Positions 1-7,918 of a DNA stretch of 64,000 nt are shown in pieces. Positions within the stretch are counted from its first letter, which is position 1; every line of letters begins with the position of its first letter. Both the position numbers and the translations under genes were made by a program. The notes beneath the pieces were generated by a model, which made no database searches, was not told where the DNA came from, and worked only from the letters and a program-made list of their open reading frames with translations. Origin of the DNA: a bacterium (GTDB lineage Bacteria > Desulfobacterota > Binatia > HRBIN30 > CADEER01); assembly GCA_019637795.1 (NCBI GenBank), contig JAHBUY010000003.1, positions 195,409 through 259,408 of the forward strand, written 5' to 3'.

Positions 1-935
1 TGCGATCCGGTGGGCGACGGCGTGTCCCAGCCGAGCGCCCAGGTCGATCCCGGCGTCCGGTCGCGGGTCCAGAACTCGCGCACCAGCGCCGCCGGCAGCA
101 CCTCGTCCTGGCCCGCCCAGGCGGCACGCAGGTGACAGAGCAGCGTGTCGATGTCGCGCGCCGACGCGAACAGGCCGGCGTGTCCGGCGACACCGCCCAT
201 CGCCCAGGCGTTGTCGTCGTGGACCTCGCCGCACAGCACCCGCTTGCGCCACGGGCAGCGCTCGGTGGCGGCGATCATCTCGGTCACCGGCACGATGCGG
301 CGCGATCGCACCATGCCGAGATCGATGAACGAGGTGGCGCGCAGCCCCAGCGGCCGCACGACGCGGTCGTTGTAGAAGCGATCGAGCGTCGTCCCCGACG
401 CCATCTCGACCAGCGCCCCGAGGAGCATGAAGCCGAGATCGCTGTAGACCGCCTTCGCGCCGGCCGGCGACTCGGGACGTTCGCGGCCGATCGCCTGGTA
501 GACGTACTCCTTGGCCGCCGTGCTGCCGAGAAAGTTGACCTTCTCGCCCCGCTTCTCGATCTGCTGCAGGTCCTTGTAGAAGGGCCGCCACGCCGCCAGG
601 CCGGACGCGTGCGAGAGCAGGTGGCGGATGGTGACGTGGGTCTTGCCGTAGACGCCGAAGTTGTGGAGGAAGCGCGTCACCCGATCGTCGAGGCGCAGCT
701 TGCCGTCGCGCATCAGCAGCATGATCGCCGTGGTGGTGGCGAGCGGTTTGGTCAGCGAGGAGAGGTCGAAGATGGTGTCCTCGGCCATCGGCGCGCGGGT
801 CGGCTCGATCTGCCGCGAGCCGAAGGCGCGCAGATAGAAGACGTGCGTGCCGGCGCGCACCAGCAGCACGGCGCCGGGGAAGACGCCGCGGTGCACCGCC
901 TGCGCCATCTCCTGCTCGACGCGCTCGAAGCCCAT
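1..935 (-). CDS. Serine hydrolase of the class C beta-lactamase family (C-terminus off the window)
   Basis: The frame is open from an ATG at 935 to the left edge, so the C-terminus is missing (311 codons visible). It matches the penicillin-binding/class C beta-lactamase fold: an S-L-T-K tetrad near residues 60-63 supplies the acylated serine and its lysine, and further on there is a Y-S-D-L-G segment at the usual YxN position and a G-H-A-G-L-F segment typical of this family. No signal peptide is evident, so a cytoplasmic esterase or peptidase is possible. The start lies one base after the stop of the upstream LD-carboxypeptidase gene, so the two are surely co-transcribed. In other bacteria S66 carboxypeptidases and such hydrolases sit together in muropeptide recycling; here that is inference. 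The substrate cannot be told. Confidence 0.8.
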   Translation of the reverse strand, partial: MGFERVEQEMAQAVHRGVFPGAVLLVRAGTHVFYLRAFGSRQIEPTRAPMAEDTIFDLSSLTKPLATTTAIMLLMRDGKLRLDDRVTRFLHNFGVYGKTHVTIRHLLSHASGLAAWRPFYKDLQQIEKRGEKVNFLGSTAAKEYVYQAIGRERPESPAGAKAVYSDLGFMLLGALVEMASGTTLDRFYNDRVVRPLGLRATSFIDLGMVRSRRIVPVTEMIAATERCPWRKRVLCGEVHDDNAWAMGGVAGHAGLFASARDIDTLLCHLRAAWAGQDEVLPAALVREFWTRDRTPGSTWALGWDTPSPTGS

Positions 936-936
936 C

Positions 937-1833
937 TCATTCCGCCAGTGGCGATTCGAGCAGGTGCAGCCGCTCGCCGGCGAGGCGGGCGCGCGCGCCG
1001 AGCGGCAGCGTGGCGGTGCCCCCACCGTGCCCGGTCGGCAGTCCGAACACCACCGGGTAGCGGGCGTCGGCGAACGCCTCGCGGATGACGTCGCGCACCG
1101 TGACCGCGTCGCCGGCATGGCCGCAGCCGGTCATGTCGCCGAACAGCACCCCGGCGAGCCCGTCCAGCTTGCCGGCCTGGCGCAACTGCGTGAGCATGCG
1201 GTCGACGCGGAACGGCTTCTCGTTCACGTCCTCGAGGAAGAGCAGCCGGCCCTTGGTCTCGATCGCGTACGGCGTGCCGAGCGCCGCGACCAGGATCGAG
1301 AGGCAGCCGCCGACCAGGACGCCCTCGCCGGTGCCGGGCTGGACGATCTCGCGCGCCCGCAGATTCCAGGTGGTGCGGTCGCCGCTCAGCAGACGCAGCA
1401 GGGCGTCGGCCCCGCTTGGGTTGGCCGCCAGGTCGGCGACCATCGGGCCGTGGAACACCACCATGTTGGCGCGTTGCACCAGCTCCGTCAGCAGGAAGGT
1501 GACGTCGCTGTAGCCGACCACGATCTTCGCCTGCCGGCGGATGGTCTCCAGGTCGAGCCGCGGCAGCAGCCGGCCGCTGCCGTAGCCGCCGCGCGCCGCG
1601 ATGATGGCGCGGACGCTGCGGTCGGCGAACAGCGCCTGCAGCTCAGCCGCCCGCTCGGCATCGGTGCCGGCGAGGTAGCCCGCCTGGCGGCCGACCGTCG
1701 CCCCGATGCGCACCGCGAACCCCGCCCGCTCGAGCAGGCGCGCCCCGGCCTCCACCGCCGCGCCGTCGACCGCCGCCGCCGGCGCGGTGACCGCGATCAG
1801 ATCACCCGGCCGCAACGGCGCCGGCTTGCGCAT
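937..1833 (-). CDS. ldcA: Muramoyltetrapeptide (LD-) carboxypeptidase, peptidase family S66
   Basis: 298 aa, the normal length for family S66. The family removes the terminal D-alanine from muropeptide tetrapeptides during cell-wall recycling, in the cytoplasm. The nucleophile motif G-Y-S-D is at residues 107-110 (Ser109). The later L-E-D-V-N-E-K-P-F segment carries the catalytic Glu, and G-L-P-T-G-H-G-G-G carries the catalytic His, so the Ser-Glu-His triad looks complete. No signal peptide is present. It leads a two-gene operon with the serine hydrolase that begins two bases downstream. An 83-base gap separates it from the divergent secreted repeat protein, so both promoters must lie there. 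Confidence 0.92.
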   Translation of the reverse strand: MRKPAPLRPGDLIAVTAPAAAVDGAAVEAGARLLERAGFAVRIGATVGRQAGYLAGTDAERAAELQALFADRSVRAIIAARGGYGSGRLLPRLDLETIRRQAKIVVGYSDVTFLLTELVQRANMVVFHGPMVADLAANPSGADALLRLLSGDRTTWNLRAREIVQPGTGEGVLVGGCLSILVAALGTPYAIETKGRLLFLEDVNEKPFRVDRMLTQLRQAGKLDGLAGVLFGDMTGCGHAGDAVTVRDVIREAFADARYPVVFGLPTGHGGGTATLPLGARARLAGERLHLLESPLAE

Positions 1834-1916
1834 GCCACACCTCCCACACGGGACCCGATTGCCGCATCTCTGCCCGGCCCCTACAGTCGTCGCAAGAGGG
1901 GAGGAGAGGCTCTGTC

Positions 1917-2363
1917 ATGACTCGACTGCATCGATTGCTGCCCTTCGGGCTGGCGACCGCGGCGCTGCTCGCCATCGCCGCCGCCGCATCCGCCGACAAC
2001 GCCGGCTGCGAGACGGCCCTCCGCCTGCAGCAGCAGGGACTGTCGGTCGCGGAGATCGCGCAGACGATGGGACTCTCCGTCGCCGCGGTCCACGGGCTGT
2101 GCGCCCAGCCGGGCGCGCAGTCGGTCGTCGTGCCACGCGGCCGCGTGTCGGGCAGCCCCGCCGGCCCCGCCCCTCTGGGCGCCGCCGGCCCCGCCCCACT
2201 GGGCGCCGCCGGGCCCGCCCCGCTCGGCGCCGCCGGCCCCGCGCCGTTCGGGGCCGCCGGCCCAGCGCCGTTCGGCGCCGCCGGTCCGGCGCCCATCGGC
2301 ACCGGCGGCGGTGGCCACATCACGACCCGCGGCGGCGCGAGCTCCGCCGACCAGAAGCGGTGA
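1917..2363 (+). CDS. Small secreted protein with an HTH-like segment and AAGPAPLG tandem repeats
   Basis: 148 aa. The start is supported by a GGGGAGGAGAGG purine tract about 8 bases upstream. Residues 1-26 form a signal peptide ending around A-S-A. Residues 36-62 read like a helix-turn-helix (G-L-S-V-A-E-I-A-Q-T-M-G-L-S) with two flanking cysteines (31 and 62), which is odd for an exported protein. Residues 81-128 are six 8-residue repeats (A-A-G-P-A-P-L/F/I-G), followed by a short Gly/Ser tail. I do not recognise the family. The proline/alanine repeat suggests an extended envelope-spanning or surface linker. Function unknown; clearly expressed-looking, with signal peptide and ribosome site. 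Confidence 0.7.
   Translation: MTRLHRLLPFGLATAALLAIAAAASADNAGCETALRLQQQGLSVAEIAQTMGLSVAAVHGLCAQPGAQSVVVPRGRVSGSPAGPAPLGAAGPAPLGAAGPAPLGAAGPAPFGAAGPAPFGAAGPAPIGTGGGGHITTRGGASSADQKR
2157..2300 (+). repeat. 24-bp tandem repeat, six units, in frame
   Basis: Six in-frame units of 24 bases encode A-A-G-P-A-P-L-G with the seventh residue L, L, L, F, F, I in order. The units differ at a few third positions, so expansion is not brand new, but slippage here would change the protein by whole octamers without a frameshift. Confidence 0.85.
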
Positions 2364-2489
2364 TCCGCGGCGCCGTTGGACCGCCGTCGCGAGTGCGCTC
2401 CGCATCGTTGTTCGAGTAGCAACCGCGCGCCAGGCCAGCAATCGCACGTTCGCCTGCGCGCGCGCGTGTGGTATGTTCGCGCTGTTCCC

Positions 2490-2768
2490 ATGCGAGAGCG
2501 CCCCGAGACGGAGAAGATCCTCGATGTGCTGCGCCCGTACGCCGCGAACTGGAGCGGCAGCCTCGGCCGCGGCGATCTGGTGATTCCACAGCGCGAGATC
2601 CCGCGCCTGATCAACGACCTCATCGACGCCATCGCCCACGGCGCGCACGCCGAGCCGGAAGCCAGCGACACCGAGCTGTTCCACGCCCTCGTCGACGCGC
2701 AGCGGATGCGCTCGGTGCAGGACCAGGCGGCGCGCCTGCGCCGCTCCTTCCGCATCCTGAAACGCTGA
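2490..2768 (+). CDS. Small acidic/helical protein of unknown function
   Basis: 92 aa from the ATG at 2490; an in-frame ATG 38 codons upstream exists but that stretch is Arg/Ser-rich and looks non-coding, so I prefer 2490. The protein is soluble and mostly helical, with a basic C-terminus (R-L-R-R-S-F-R-I-L-K-R). No domain is recognised. It ends 16 bases before the GTG start of the GspG-domain membrane protein, suggesting co-transcription. A TATGTT hexamer at 2472-2477 could be a -10 element, but I see no good -35. Confidence 0.5.
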   Translation: MRERPETEKILDVLRPYAANWSGSLGRGDLVIPQREIPRLINDLIDAIAHGAHAEPEASDTELFHALVDAQRMRSVQDQAARLRRSFRILKR

Positions 2769-2784
2769 GCGCGCGGCCGGGTTC

Positions 2785-3492
2785 GTGTCCTCCTCGCGAC
2801 TCGCGTTCGCCGCCGGCGCCGGGCTGGGCCTGATCTTGCCGATCGTCCTGATCCTGCTGCTCGCCCGCGTGCTGACCGCCGCCTACAACGGCCTCGACGG
2901 CGACGGCACCTACGGCATCGCCGTCGCCGGCACGCGCGAGCTCGCGGCCGCGATCGACCGCTACCGCGGCCAGTACCACCACATCCCGGACGAGCGCGAG
3001 GGACTGAGCAAGCTGGCGCCGGAGTTCCTGCCGTCGGTCGACACCGATCCCTGGGGCCATCCCTACATCTACGACCGCAGCGGCCCGGACTGGGCCGACG
3101 TGCTGAGCTACGGCGCCGACGGCCGCCCCGGCGGCGGCGGTGCCAACAGCGACATCAGCGCCCGCTTCGGCCGCCTGGGCCCGCACCCGCCGAGCATCCT
3201 GCGGTCGTTCGTCACCGTCCTGCTCGTCGGCCTGGCCCTGGTGGCGGCGCTCCCCGCAGTGCCCTGGTGCGACGGCGTGCTCGCCGGCATGTCCGCCTTC
3301 TGGGGCGGGCTCGTGCTGGTGATGTTCAGCGGCTCGACGCAGTCGCTGCTGGCGCCGCTGTCCGGCATCCTCGGCGTCCTCGGCTTCGCCGGCGCCATCG
3401 CGCTGGCGCGCGAGCTGCCGTATGCGCGCCTCGGCAGCTTCCTCATCATCGTCGCCGCCTACGCCCTCGCCTACGACCTCCTCAACGGTTGA
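2785..3492 (+). CDS. Membrane protein with a GspG-type pseudopilin C-terminal domain between transmembrane helices
   Basis: 235 aa from a GTG start. Residues 8-33 are one hydrophobic helix. Residues 45-130 match the C-terminal domain of type II secretion major pseudopilins: L-x-x-L-x-P-E-F-L-P-S-V-D-T-D-P-W-G-H-P-Y, then S-Y-G-A-D-G-R-P-G-G and a D-I near 132, the calcium-site region. Residues 147-232 hold three or four more membrane helices. True GspG proteins have a short prepilin leader with a G-F-T-L-x-E motif and no C-terminal membrane segments; both differences are seen here. It is therefore probably not an assembled pseudopilin. No other secretion genes lie near. The gene opens 16 bases after the preceding small gene. 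Confidence 0.7.
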   Translation: MSSSRLAFAAGAGLGLILPIVLILLLARVLTAAYNGLDGDGTYGIAVAGTRELAAAIDRYRGQYHHIPDEREGLSKLAPEFLPSVDTDPWGHPYIYDRSGPDWADVLSYGADGRPGGGGANSDISARFGRLGPHPPSILRSFVTVLLVGLALVAALPAVPWCDGVLAGMSAFWGGLVLVMFSGSTQSLLAPLSGILGVLGFAGAIALARELPYARLGSFLIIVAAYALAYDLLNG

Positions 3493-3537
3493 TCGCCGCC
3501 TTGCCCCGGCGGCCAACGGGCGCTAGGCGACGGAGCC

Positions 3538-4710
3538 ATGTCGTTGCGCGGCCGGACGGCGATCGCGGGGCTCGGAATCACCGAGCAGGGCAAGGTCTAC
3601 GGCCGCACGCCGCTCGCCTTCGCCGCCGAGGCGGTGCGCCTGGCGCTCGACGACGCCGGCCTGACGCGCGCCGATGTCGACGGGCTGCTGGTCAATCCCG
3701 GCCTCTCCTGGGGCGACCTGGGCATGGCGTCGTTCCAGCTCCAGCAGGCGATGGGCCTGCGCGACCTGCGCCTGACCTCGAGCATGAACTCCGGCGGCGC
3801 GACCGCCGCGTCGATGATCCAGTACGCCGCCCTGGCGATCGCCAGCGGCCAGTGCCGCGCCGTCGCCTGCGTCTTCTCGGACGCGCCGCTGAAGCCGCCG
3901 CGGCCCGCCGGCGAGGCGAAGGGGGGCGGCGGCTCGGCGGGCGCCTACGCGTTCGGCCGCGGGCTCGATGCCGCCTACGGGCAGTTCGGGGTCAACGCCA
4001 TGTACGCGATGGTGGCGCAGCGCCACATGCACCGTTACGGCACCACCAACGAGCACCTCGGCGCCATCGCCGTCGCCGAGCGGCAGTGGGCCAATCGCAA
4101 TCCGGCGGCCCAGTTCCACGACACGCCGATGACGCTCGCGGACTACCACCGCTCGCGTTGGGTGGTGGAGCCGTTCCACCTCTTCGACTGCTGCCTGGTC
4201 TCGAACGGCGGCCTGGCGGTGATCGTCACCAGCGCCGAGCGCGCCCGCGACCTGCGGCGCCCGCCCGTGTACCTGCTCGGCATGGGCCAGGGACACCCGG
4301 GCGGCGATCCGGTGGAGACGCTCACCTCCGGCGCGCCGCTGGCGAAAGAGGCCGCGTTCGCGATGGCCGGCGTCGCCCTCGCCGACATCGACGTCGCCGA
4401 GCTGTACGACTGCTACACCTTCACCGTCCTCGTCACCCTCGAGGACTACGGTTTCTGCGCCAAGGGCGAGGGCGGTCCGTTCGTCGCCGGCGGCGGCATC
4501 GCGCCGGGCGGCGCGCTGCCGGTGAACACCGGCGGCGGCCAGCTCTCCGCCTTCTACATGTGGGGCATGACGCCGATCTCCGAGGCCGTCATCCAACTGC
4601 GCGGCGACGGCGGCGCCCGCCAGGTCGCGGATGCCCGCGTCGCCCTGGTCAGCGGCAACGGCGGCATCCTCTCCACCCACGCCACGCTCGTGCTCGCCAC
4701 CCAGTGCTGA
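3538..4710 (+). CDS. Thiolase-superfamily protein lacking the usual catalytic residues (Ltp2/SCP-x-like)
   Basis: 390 aa with the thiolase fold pattern (G-L-G-I-T-E near the start, A-L-D-D-A-G-L near 40, G-D-P-V-E-T-L, G-G-G near the C-terminus). The usual nucleophile segment C-A-S-G appears as M-N-S-G, the G-H-P motif is replaced by M-W-G-M-T, and the final C-x-G is S-G-N-G-G, so all three classical catalytic residues are missing. Such proteins pair with a DUF35 Zn-ribbon/OB-fold protein. The known example is the Ltp2-ChsH2 retro-aldolase that shortens steroid side chains. Here the next gene is exactly such a DUF35 protein and overlaps by one base (TGATG), so a two-protein complex is very likely; aldolase rather than thiolase chemistry is inference. 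Confidence 0.85.
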   Translation: MSLRGRTAIAGLGITEQGKVYGRTPLAFAAEAVRLALDDAGLTRADVDGLLVNPGLSWGDLGMASFQLQQAMGLRDLRLTSSMNSGGATAASMIQYAALAIASGQCRAVACVFSDAPLKPPRPAGEAKGGGGSAGAYAFGRGLDAAYGQFGVNAMYAMVAQRHMHRYGTTNEHLGAIAVAERQWANRNPAAQFHDTPMTLADYHRSRWVVEPFHLFDCCLVSNGGLAVIVTSAERARDLRRPPVYLLGMGQGHPGGDPVETLTSGAPLAKEAAFAMAGVALADIDVAELYDCYTFTVLVTLEDYGFCAKGEGGPFVAGGGIAPGGALPVNTGGGQLSAFYMWGMTPISEAVIQLRGDGGARQVADARVALVSGNGGILSTHATLVLATQC

Positions 4711-5123
4711 TGTCCACGCCCGCCGCCGGCAAGCCGATCCCCGCCATCACCCCCGAGATGCGCCCCTTCTTCGAGGGGGCGCGCCGTCACGAGCTGCGCG
4801 TCCAGCGCTGCCGCGGCTGCGGCGCGCTGCGCTTCCCGGCGCGCGCGCTGTGCTCGGCCTGCCTGTCGACCGACAGCGAGTGGATCGCGGTGTCGGGGCG
4901 CGGCGAGATCTACAGCTTCAACGTGATGCACCAGGTCTACCACCCCGGCTTCGCCGCCGAGGTGCCCTATACCGTGGTGCTGGTGCAGCTCGCGGAAGGA
5001 CCGCGGATGATCTCCAACCTGGTCGGGATCGATGCCCACGCCGTCCGCGTCGGCATGCCGGTACGGGTCGTCTTCGAGACGCTGTCCGACGAGGTGACGC
5101 TGCCGAAGTTCACCCCCGCCTGA
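4710..5123 (+). CDS. DUF35 Zn-ribbon/OB-fold protein, partner of the thiolase-like protein
   Basis: 137 aa. A rubredoxin-like Zn ribbon (C-R-G-C-G then C-S-A-C, about ten residues apart) is followed by an OB-fold (G-R-G-E-I-Y-S-F through V-V-F-E). These acyl-CoA-associated proteins bind the acyl-CoA or anchor a thiolase-like or hydratase partner. The ATG overlaps the stop of the preceding gene by one base, which means translational coupling and equal dosage. Length and motif order are normal for the family. The convergent Zn-ribbon gene ends five bases downstream, so no terminator space exists between them. Confidence 0.88.
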   Translation: MSTPAAGKPIPAITPEMRPFFEGARRHELRVQRCRGCGALRFPARALCSACLSTDSEWIAVSGRGEIYSFNVMHQVYHPGFAAEVPYTVVLVQLAEGPRMISNLVGIDAHAVRVGMPVRVVFETLSDEVTLPKFTPA

Positions 5124-5127
5124 GCGC

Positions 5128-5283
5128 TCAGTCGACGCAGGCGAGGACGATGTGCACGCCGCAACGCGGGTTGCGGCAGATCAGCTTGCACTTCTGCCAT
5201 TCCCCACGCTCGCCGCAGTTGTAGCAGTGCTGCGTCACGTCCGGTTCCGCGCCGTCGTTTCGCCGGGTCTGCCGCTCCTCCAT
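5128..5283 (-). CDS. 51-residue double-CxxC zinc-ribbon protein
   Basis: 51 aa. The ATG at 5283 follows a strong GGAGGTGG ribosome site, which decides the start and supports translation of so short a gene. The N-terminus is charged. Then come C-Y-N-C-G-E-R-G-E-W-Q-K-C and C-R-N-P-R-C-G, five cysteines in treble-clef or zinc-ribbon spacing, and a hydrophobic tail ending C-V-D. No catalytic domain fits in this length; a protein- or nucleic-acid-binding zinc module is the likely role. It stands alone between a convergent DUF35 gene and the luciferase-like gene transcribed the other side of a 113-base gap. Family not recognised by name. Confidence 0.75.
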   Translation of the reverse strand: MEERQTRRNDGAEPDVTQHCYNCGERGEWQKCKLICRNPRCGVHIVLACVD

Positions 5284-5396
5284 CGAAACCACCTCCGCGG
5301 CGCGGACAGTGTCTGCGTCACGGGGCGGCGTCAAGCGGCGATGCGGACGGACGCCCAGCGCGGCGACCATGTCCGCACCGGGTGGTCCGGAACCCC

Positions 5397-6266
5397 CTAC
5401 CGTGTCGACGCGATCACGTCGTCGGCGTAGCGGCGCAGGTAGTCGATCTTCTCGCCCACCGGCGTGTCGGGCATGTGGTACGGGTCGCGGAAGCCGACGA
5501 TGACGTCGGTGACACCGAGGTCCTCGAGCATGCGGACGCCGTCGGCCGTGTAGGCGTACAGAGAGATGACGTGGATCTCGAACGGCTCGCGCTCGCGTCC
5601 GTACTCGCGTCGCAGCTCCGCCAGACGCCGCAGGTAGCCGACGAGGAGCTCGTGATCGCCGCCCGCGTGCATCCAGCCGTCGCCGAGGCGCGCCGCGCGG
5701 CGCAGGGCGGGTTCGCTGTGTCCGCCGATGAGGACCGGCACCGGTGCCGCCGGCACCGGACAGATCTTGATGCGCGGCACCGTGTAGTGGGCGCCCGCGA
5801 ACGCGAAGTATCCGCCGCGCAGCAGCCCGCGAACGATGGCGATCATCTCGTCCATCCGCCTGCCGCGCGTCTTCCACTCGGTCCCGGTGACGACGAAATC
5901 CTCGGGCCAGGGGGAGAGGCCAACGCCGAAGCCGAAGCGCTCCTGCGTCATCACCGCGACCGAGGCCACGGACTTGGCGACCAGCACGGGCTGGCGGATC
6001 GGCAGCTTCACCACGAAGGTCGTGAAGCGGAGCCGGTTCGTCACGGCGCCCATGGCGGGAATCAGCGAGAACGGCTCGATGAACGGCTTGTCCTCGAGGA
6101 ACTCCCGGTTGCCGTCGGGCGTGTAGGGATACGTGCTGTCCGAGACCTCGGGATAGCAGAGGCTGTCGGGGACGATGAACGAATCCCAGCCGGCGTCTTC
6201 GACCGCGCGCGCCAGCGGCAGGTAGTGGGTGGGGGCGCAGAGGGCTTCGGCGTAGGAGAATCGCAT
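5397..6266 (-). CDS. Luciferase-like (LLM class) F420- or flavin-dependent oxidoreductase
   Basis: 289 aa TIM-barrel enzyme of the bacterial luciferase-like superfamily. Typical features: an N-terminal M-R-F-S-Y-A-E strand, P-D-S-L near residue 33, the G-x-G-V-G-L-S-P-W-P segment near 120, R-x-R-R-M-D-E-M (the family's G-x-R helix) near 140, and P-V-L-I-G-G-H-S-E near 185, which binds the cofactor phosphate. I placed the start at the ATG at 6266; the frame continues upstream only as out-of-context sequence. It follows the GMC oxidoreductase gene by 116 bases on the same strand and may be in the same transcription unit. Substrate unknown; two more family members occur in the window. Confidence 0.87.
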   Translation of the reverse strand: MRFSYAEALCAPTHYLPLARAVEDAGWDSFIVPDSLCYPEVSDSTYPYTPDGNREFLEDKPFIEPFSLIPAMGAVTNRLRFTTFVVKLPIRQPVLVAKSVASVAVMTQERFGFGVGLSPWPEDFVVTGTEWKTRGRRMDEMIAIVRGLLRGGYFAFAGAHYTVPRIKICPVPAAPVPVLIGGHSEPALRRAARLGDGWMHAGGDHELLVGYLRRLAELRREYGREREPFEIHVISLYAYTADGVRMLEDLGVTDVIVGFRDPYHMPDTPVGEKIDYLRRYADDVIASTR

Positions 6267-6382
6267 CGTCTCGACGGTCCGCACCGCGGATCGCGTCCCG
6301 GCTCGTACCGCGCCGACCGCGCGCGCGCCAGTCGCCCCCTGCCCCGCCGCCCGCGGCGGGTCGCCCGGATCGGTGCGGCCGC

Positions 6383-7918
6383 TCAGCTCCCGGCGAGGCT
6401 CGGCCAGTTGGCGGCGATGTAGCGGGCGGTGCGGTCGGCGATGGCGGCGGTGGAGATCTGCGGCGGCGCGCCGAGCGAGGTGGGAAAGACGCCCATGTCG
6501 CAGACGAACAGGTTCGGAATCTCGTGCGACTGGCAATACGAGTTGACCACCGCTCGGCGCCGATCCTCGCCCATGGCGCAGGTGCTCTGCGGGTGGGTCG
6601 AGGCGATCGGGATGTCGCCCTGGCGCACGCCGCGCTCGACGAACACGTCGAGCGCGTCCTCCGGTTCCAGCACCAGCGGCGCATGGTACGGCGCCAGGAC
6701 GCGCGACGCGCCGCCGGCGAAGAGGATCTCGGCGCAGTGCTGCATGCCCTCGGCCATGGCACGCCGCTCCCTGGCGTCGAGCGCGTAGGTGATCCGCGGT
6801 CGGCCGCTGCGGTCGACGGTGACGGCACCGCTCGACTGGTCGTGCATGAGCACCAGGATACCGACCATGCGGTGGTACTGCTTCATGATCTCGAAGTGGG
6901 CGGCGCCGAAGCCCGGCAACTGCGTCGCGGTCATCACCGGGAATCCGTACACCGGCATGAGGATGTAGCCGCTGCGCGGGTCCTGCTCGAGGTCGATGAA
7001 CTCGTCGACGTAGTAGCTCTGCGGGATGCCGCGGTAGCCGTAGATGTCCTCGTCGAAGATGCCCGAGAGCAGCACGCTCGGATGCAGGTGCAGCCCCTGG
7101 CCGACGCGGCCGTTGCCGTTGGCCAGACCGCTGGCGAGCAGGAGGGCCGGCGAGTTGATCGCCCCGGCGCACAGCACCACCACCTGCGCCGCGACGCTGA
7201 AGCGGTGGCGCGGCCGGCCGAGCGCGTCGACCACCTCGCCCTCGACGCGGCGCACCCGCCCCGCCTCCGCGACCAGGCGCCGCACCGCGCAGTTGGCGTA
7301 CAGGCGGGCGCCGGCCTGCACCGCCGCCGGCACGTAGGTGATGAGCATGCTCTGCTTGGCATCGAACGGACAGCCGAGCAGACAGAAACCGGACTGCGCG
7401 CAGCGTTCGCGGTTGTGGTTGGTGACGAAGCCGCTGTAGCCGAGCTCCTCGCAGCCGAGCCGGATCTTGTTGTTGAGGGTGTTCACCTCCTCCGGCGTGA
7501 TCGGCTTCACCTTCAGCATGCGCTCGACGCGCTCGAAGGACGGCTGCAGGTCGGAGCCGCGCAGGTCGCGGACGCCGTAGTCCTGCCGCCACAGCTCGAG
7601 GATCGGCTCCGGGGTGCGGAAGCAGTAGCAGAGGTTGTGCACGGTCGAGCCGCCGACGTTGCGCCCCTGGAGGATGAGGATCGTCTGGTCGTCGGTCGCC
7701 CGCTGCCCCATGTCCTCGTAGAGCAGCGGCATCATCTCGTCCTCGCGCTGGGTGAAGTCCTCCTTGGTGTAGTGCCCGCCCTGCTCGAGCATCACCACGT
7801 CGCGCCCGGCCGCCGCCAGCTCGCTGGCGACCACCGCGCCGCCGGCGCCGGTGCCGATCACGCACACCTCGGCGGTGAGCGCGAGGTCGCCGTCGATCTG
7901 CGCCCCGGTGACGATCAT
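6383..7918 (-). CDS. GMC-family FAD-dependent oxidoreductase
   Basis: 511 aa. The Rossmann motif G-T-G-A-G-G lies at residues 22-27, with the FAD ribose acid at the end of the second strand (L-E-Q-G). The second GMC signature region is G-R-N-V-G-G-S-T-V-H near 90, where the flavin is contacted. A C-x-x-x-G-F-C-L-L-G-C-P segment near 190 resembles the cysteine-bearing insert of sorbitol/alcohol/sterol-type GMC enzymes. The active-site region S-T-H-P-Q-S-T-C-A-M-G and a second C-D-x-G-V-F-P-T near the end are intact. The ATG overlaps the stop of the upstream gene (ATGA), so it is coupled to a small Tat-type subunit as in three-subunit membrane dehydrogenases. Substrate likely an alcohol or sterol; not determinable. 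Confidence 0.9.
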   Translation of the reverse strand: MIVTGAQIDGDLALTAEVCVIGTGAGGAVVASELAAAGRDVVMLEQGGHYTKEDFTQREDEMMPLLYEDMGQRATDDQTILILQGRNVGGSTVHNLCYCFRTPEPILELWRQDYGVRDLRGSDLQPSFERVERMLKVKPITPEEVNTLNNKIRLGCEELGYSGFVTNHNRERCAQSGFCLLGCPFDAKQSMLITYVPAAVQAGARLYANCAVRRLVAEAGRVRRVEGEVVDALGRPRHRFSVAAQVVVLCAGAINSPALLLASGLANGNGRVGQGLHLHPSVLLSGIFDEDIYGYRGIPQSYYVDEFIDLEQDPRSGYILMPVYGFPVMTATQLPGFGAAHFEIMKQYHRMVGILVLMHDQSSGAVTVDRSGRPRITYALDARERRAMAEGMQHCAEILFAGGASRVLAPYHAPLVLEPEDALDVFVERGVRQGDIPIASTHPQSTCAMGEDRRRAVVNSYCQSHEIPNLFVCDMGVFPTSLGAPPQISTAAIADRTARYIAANWPSLAGS

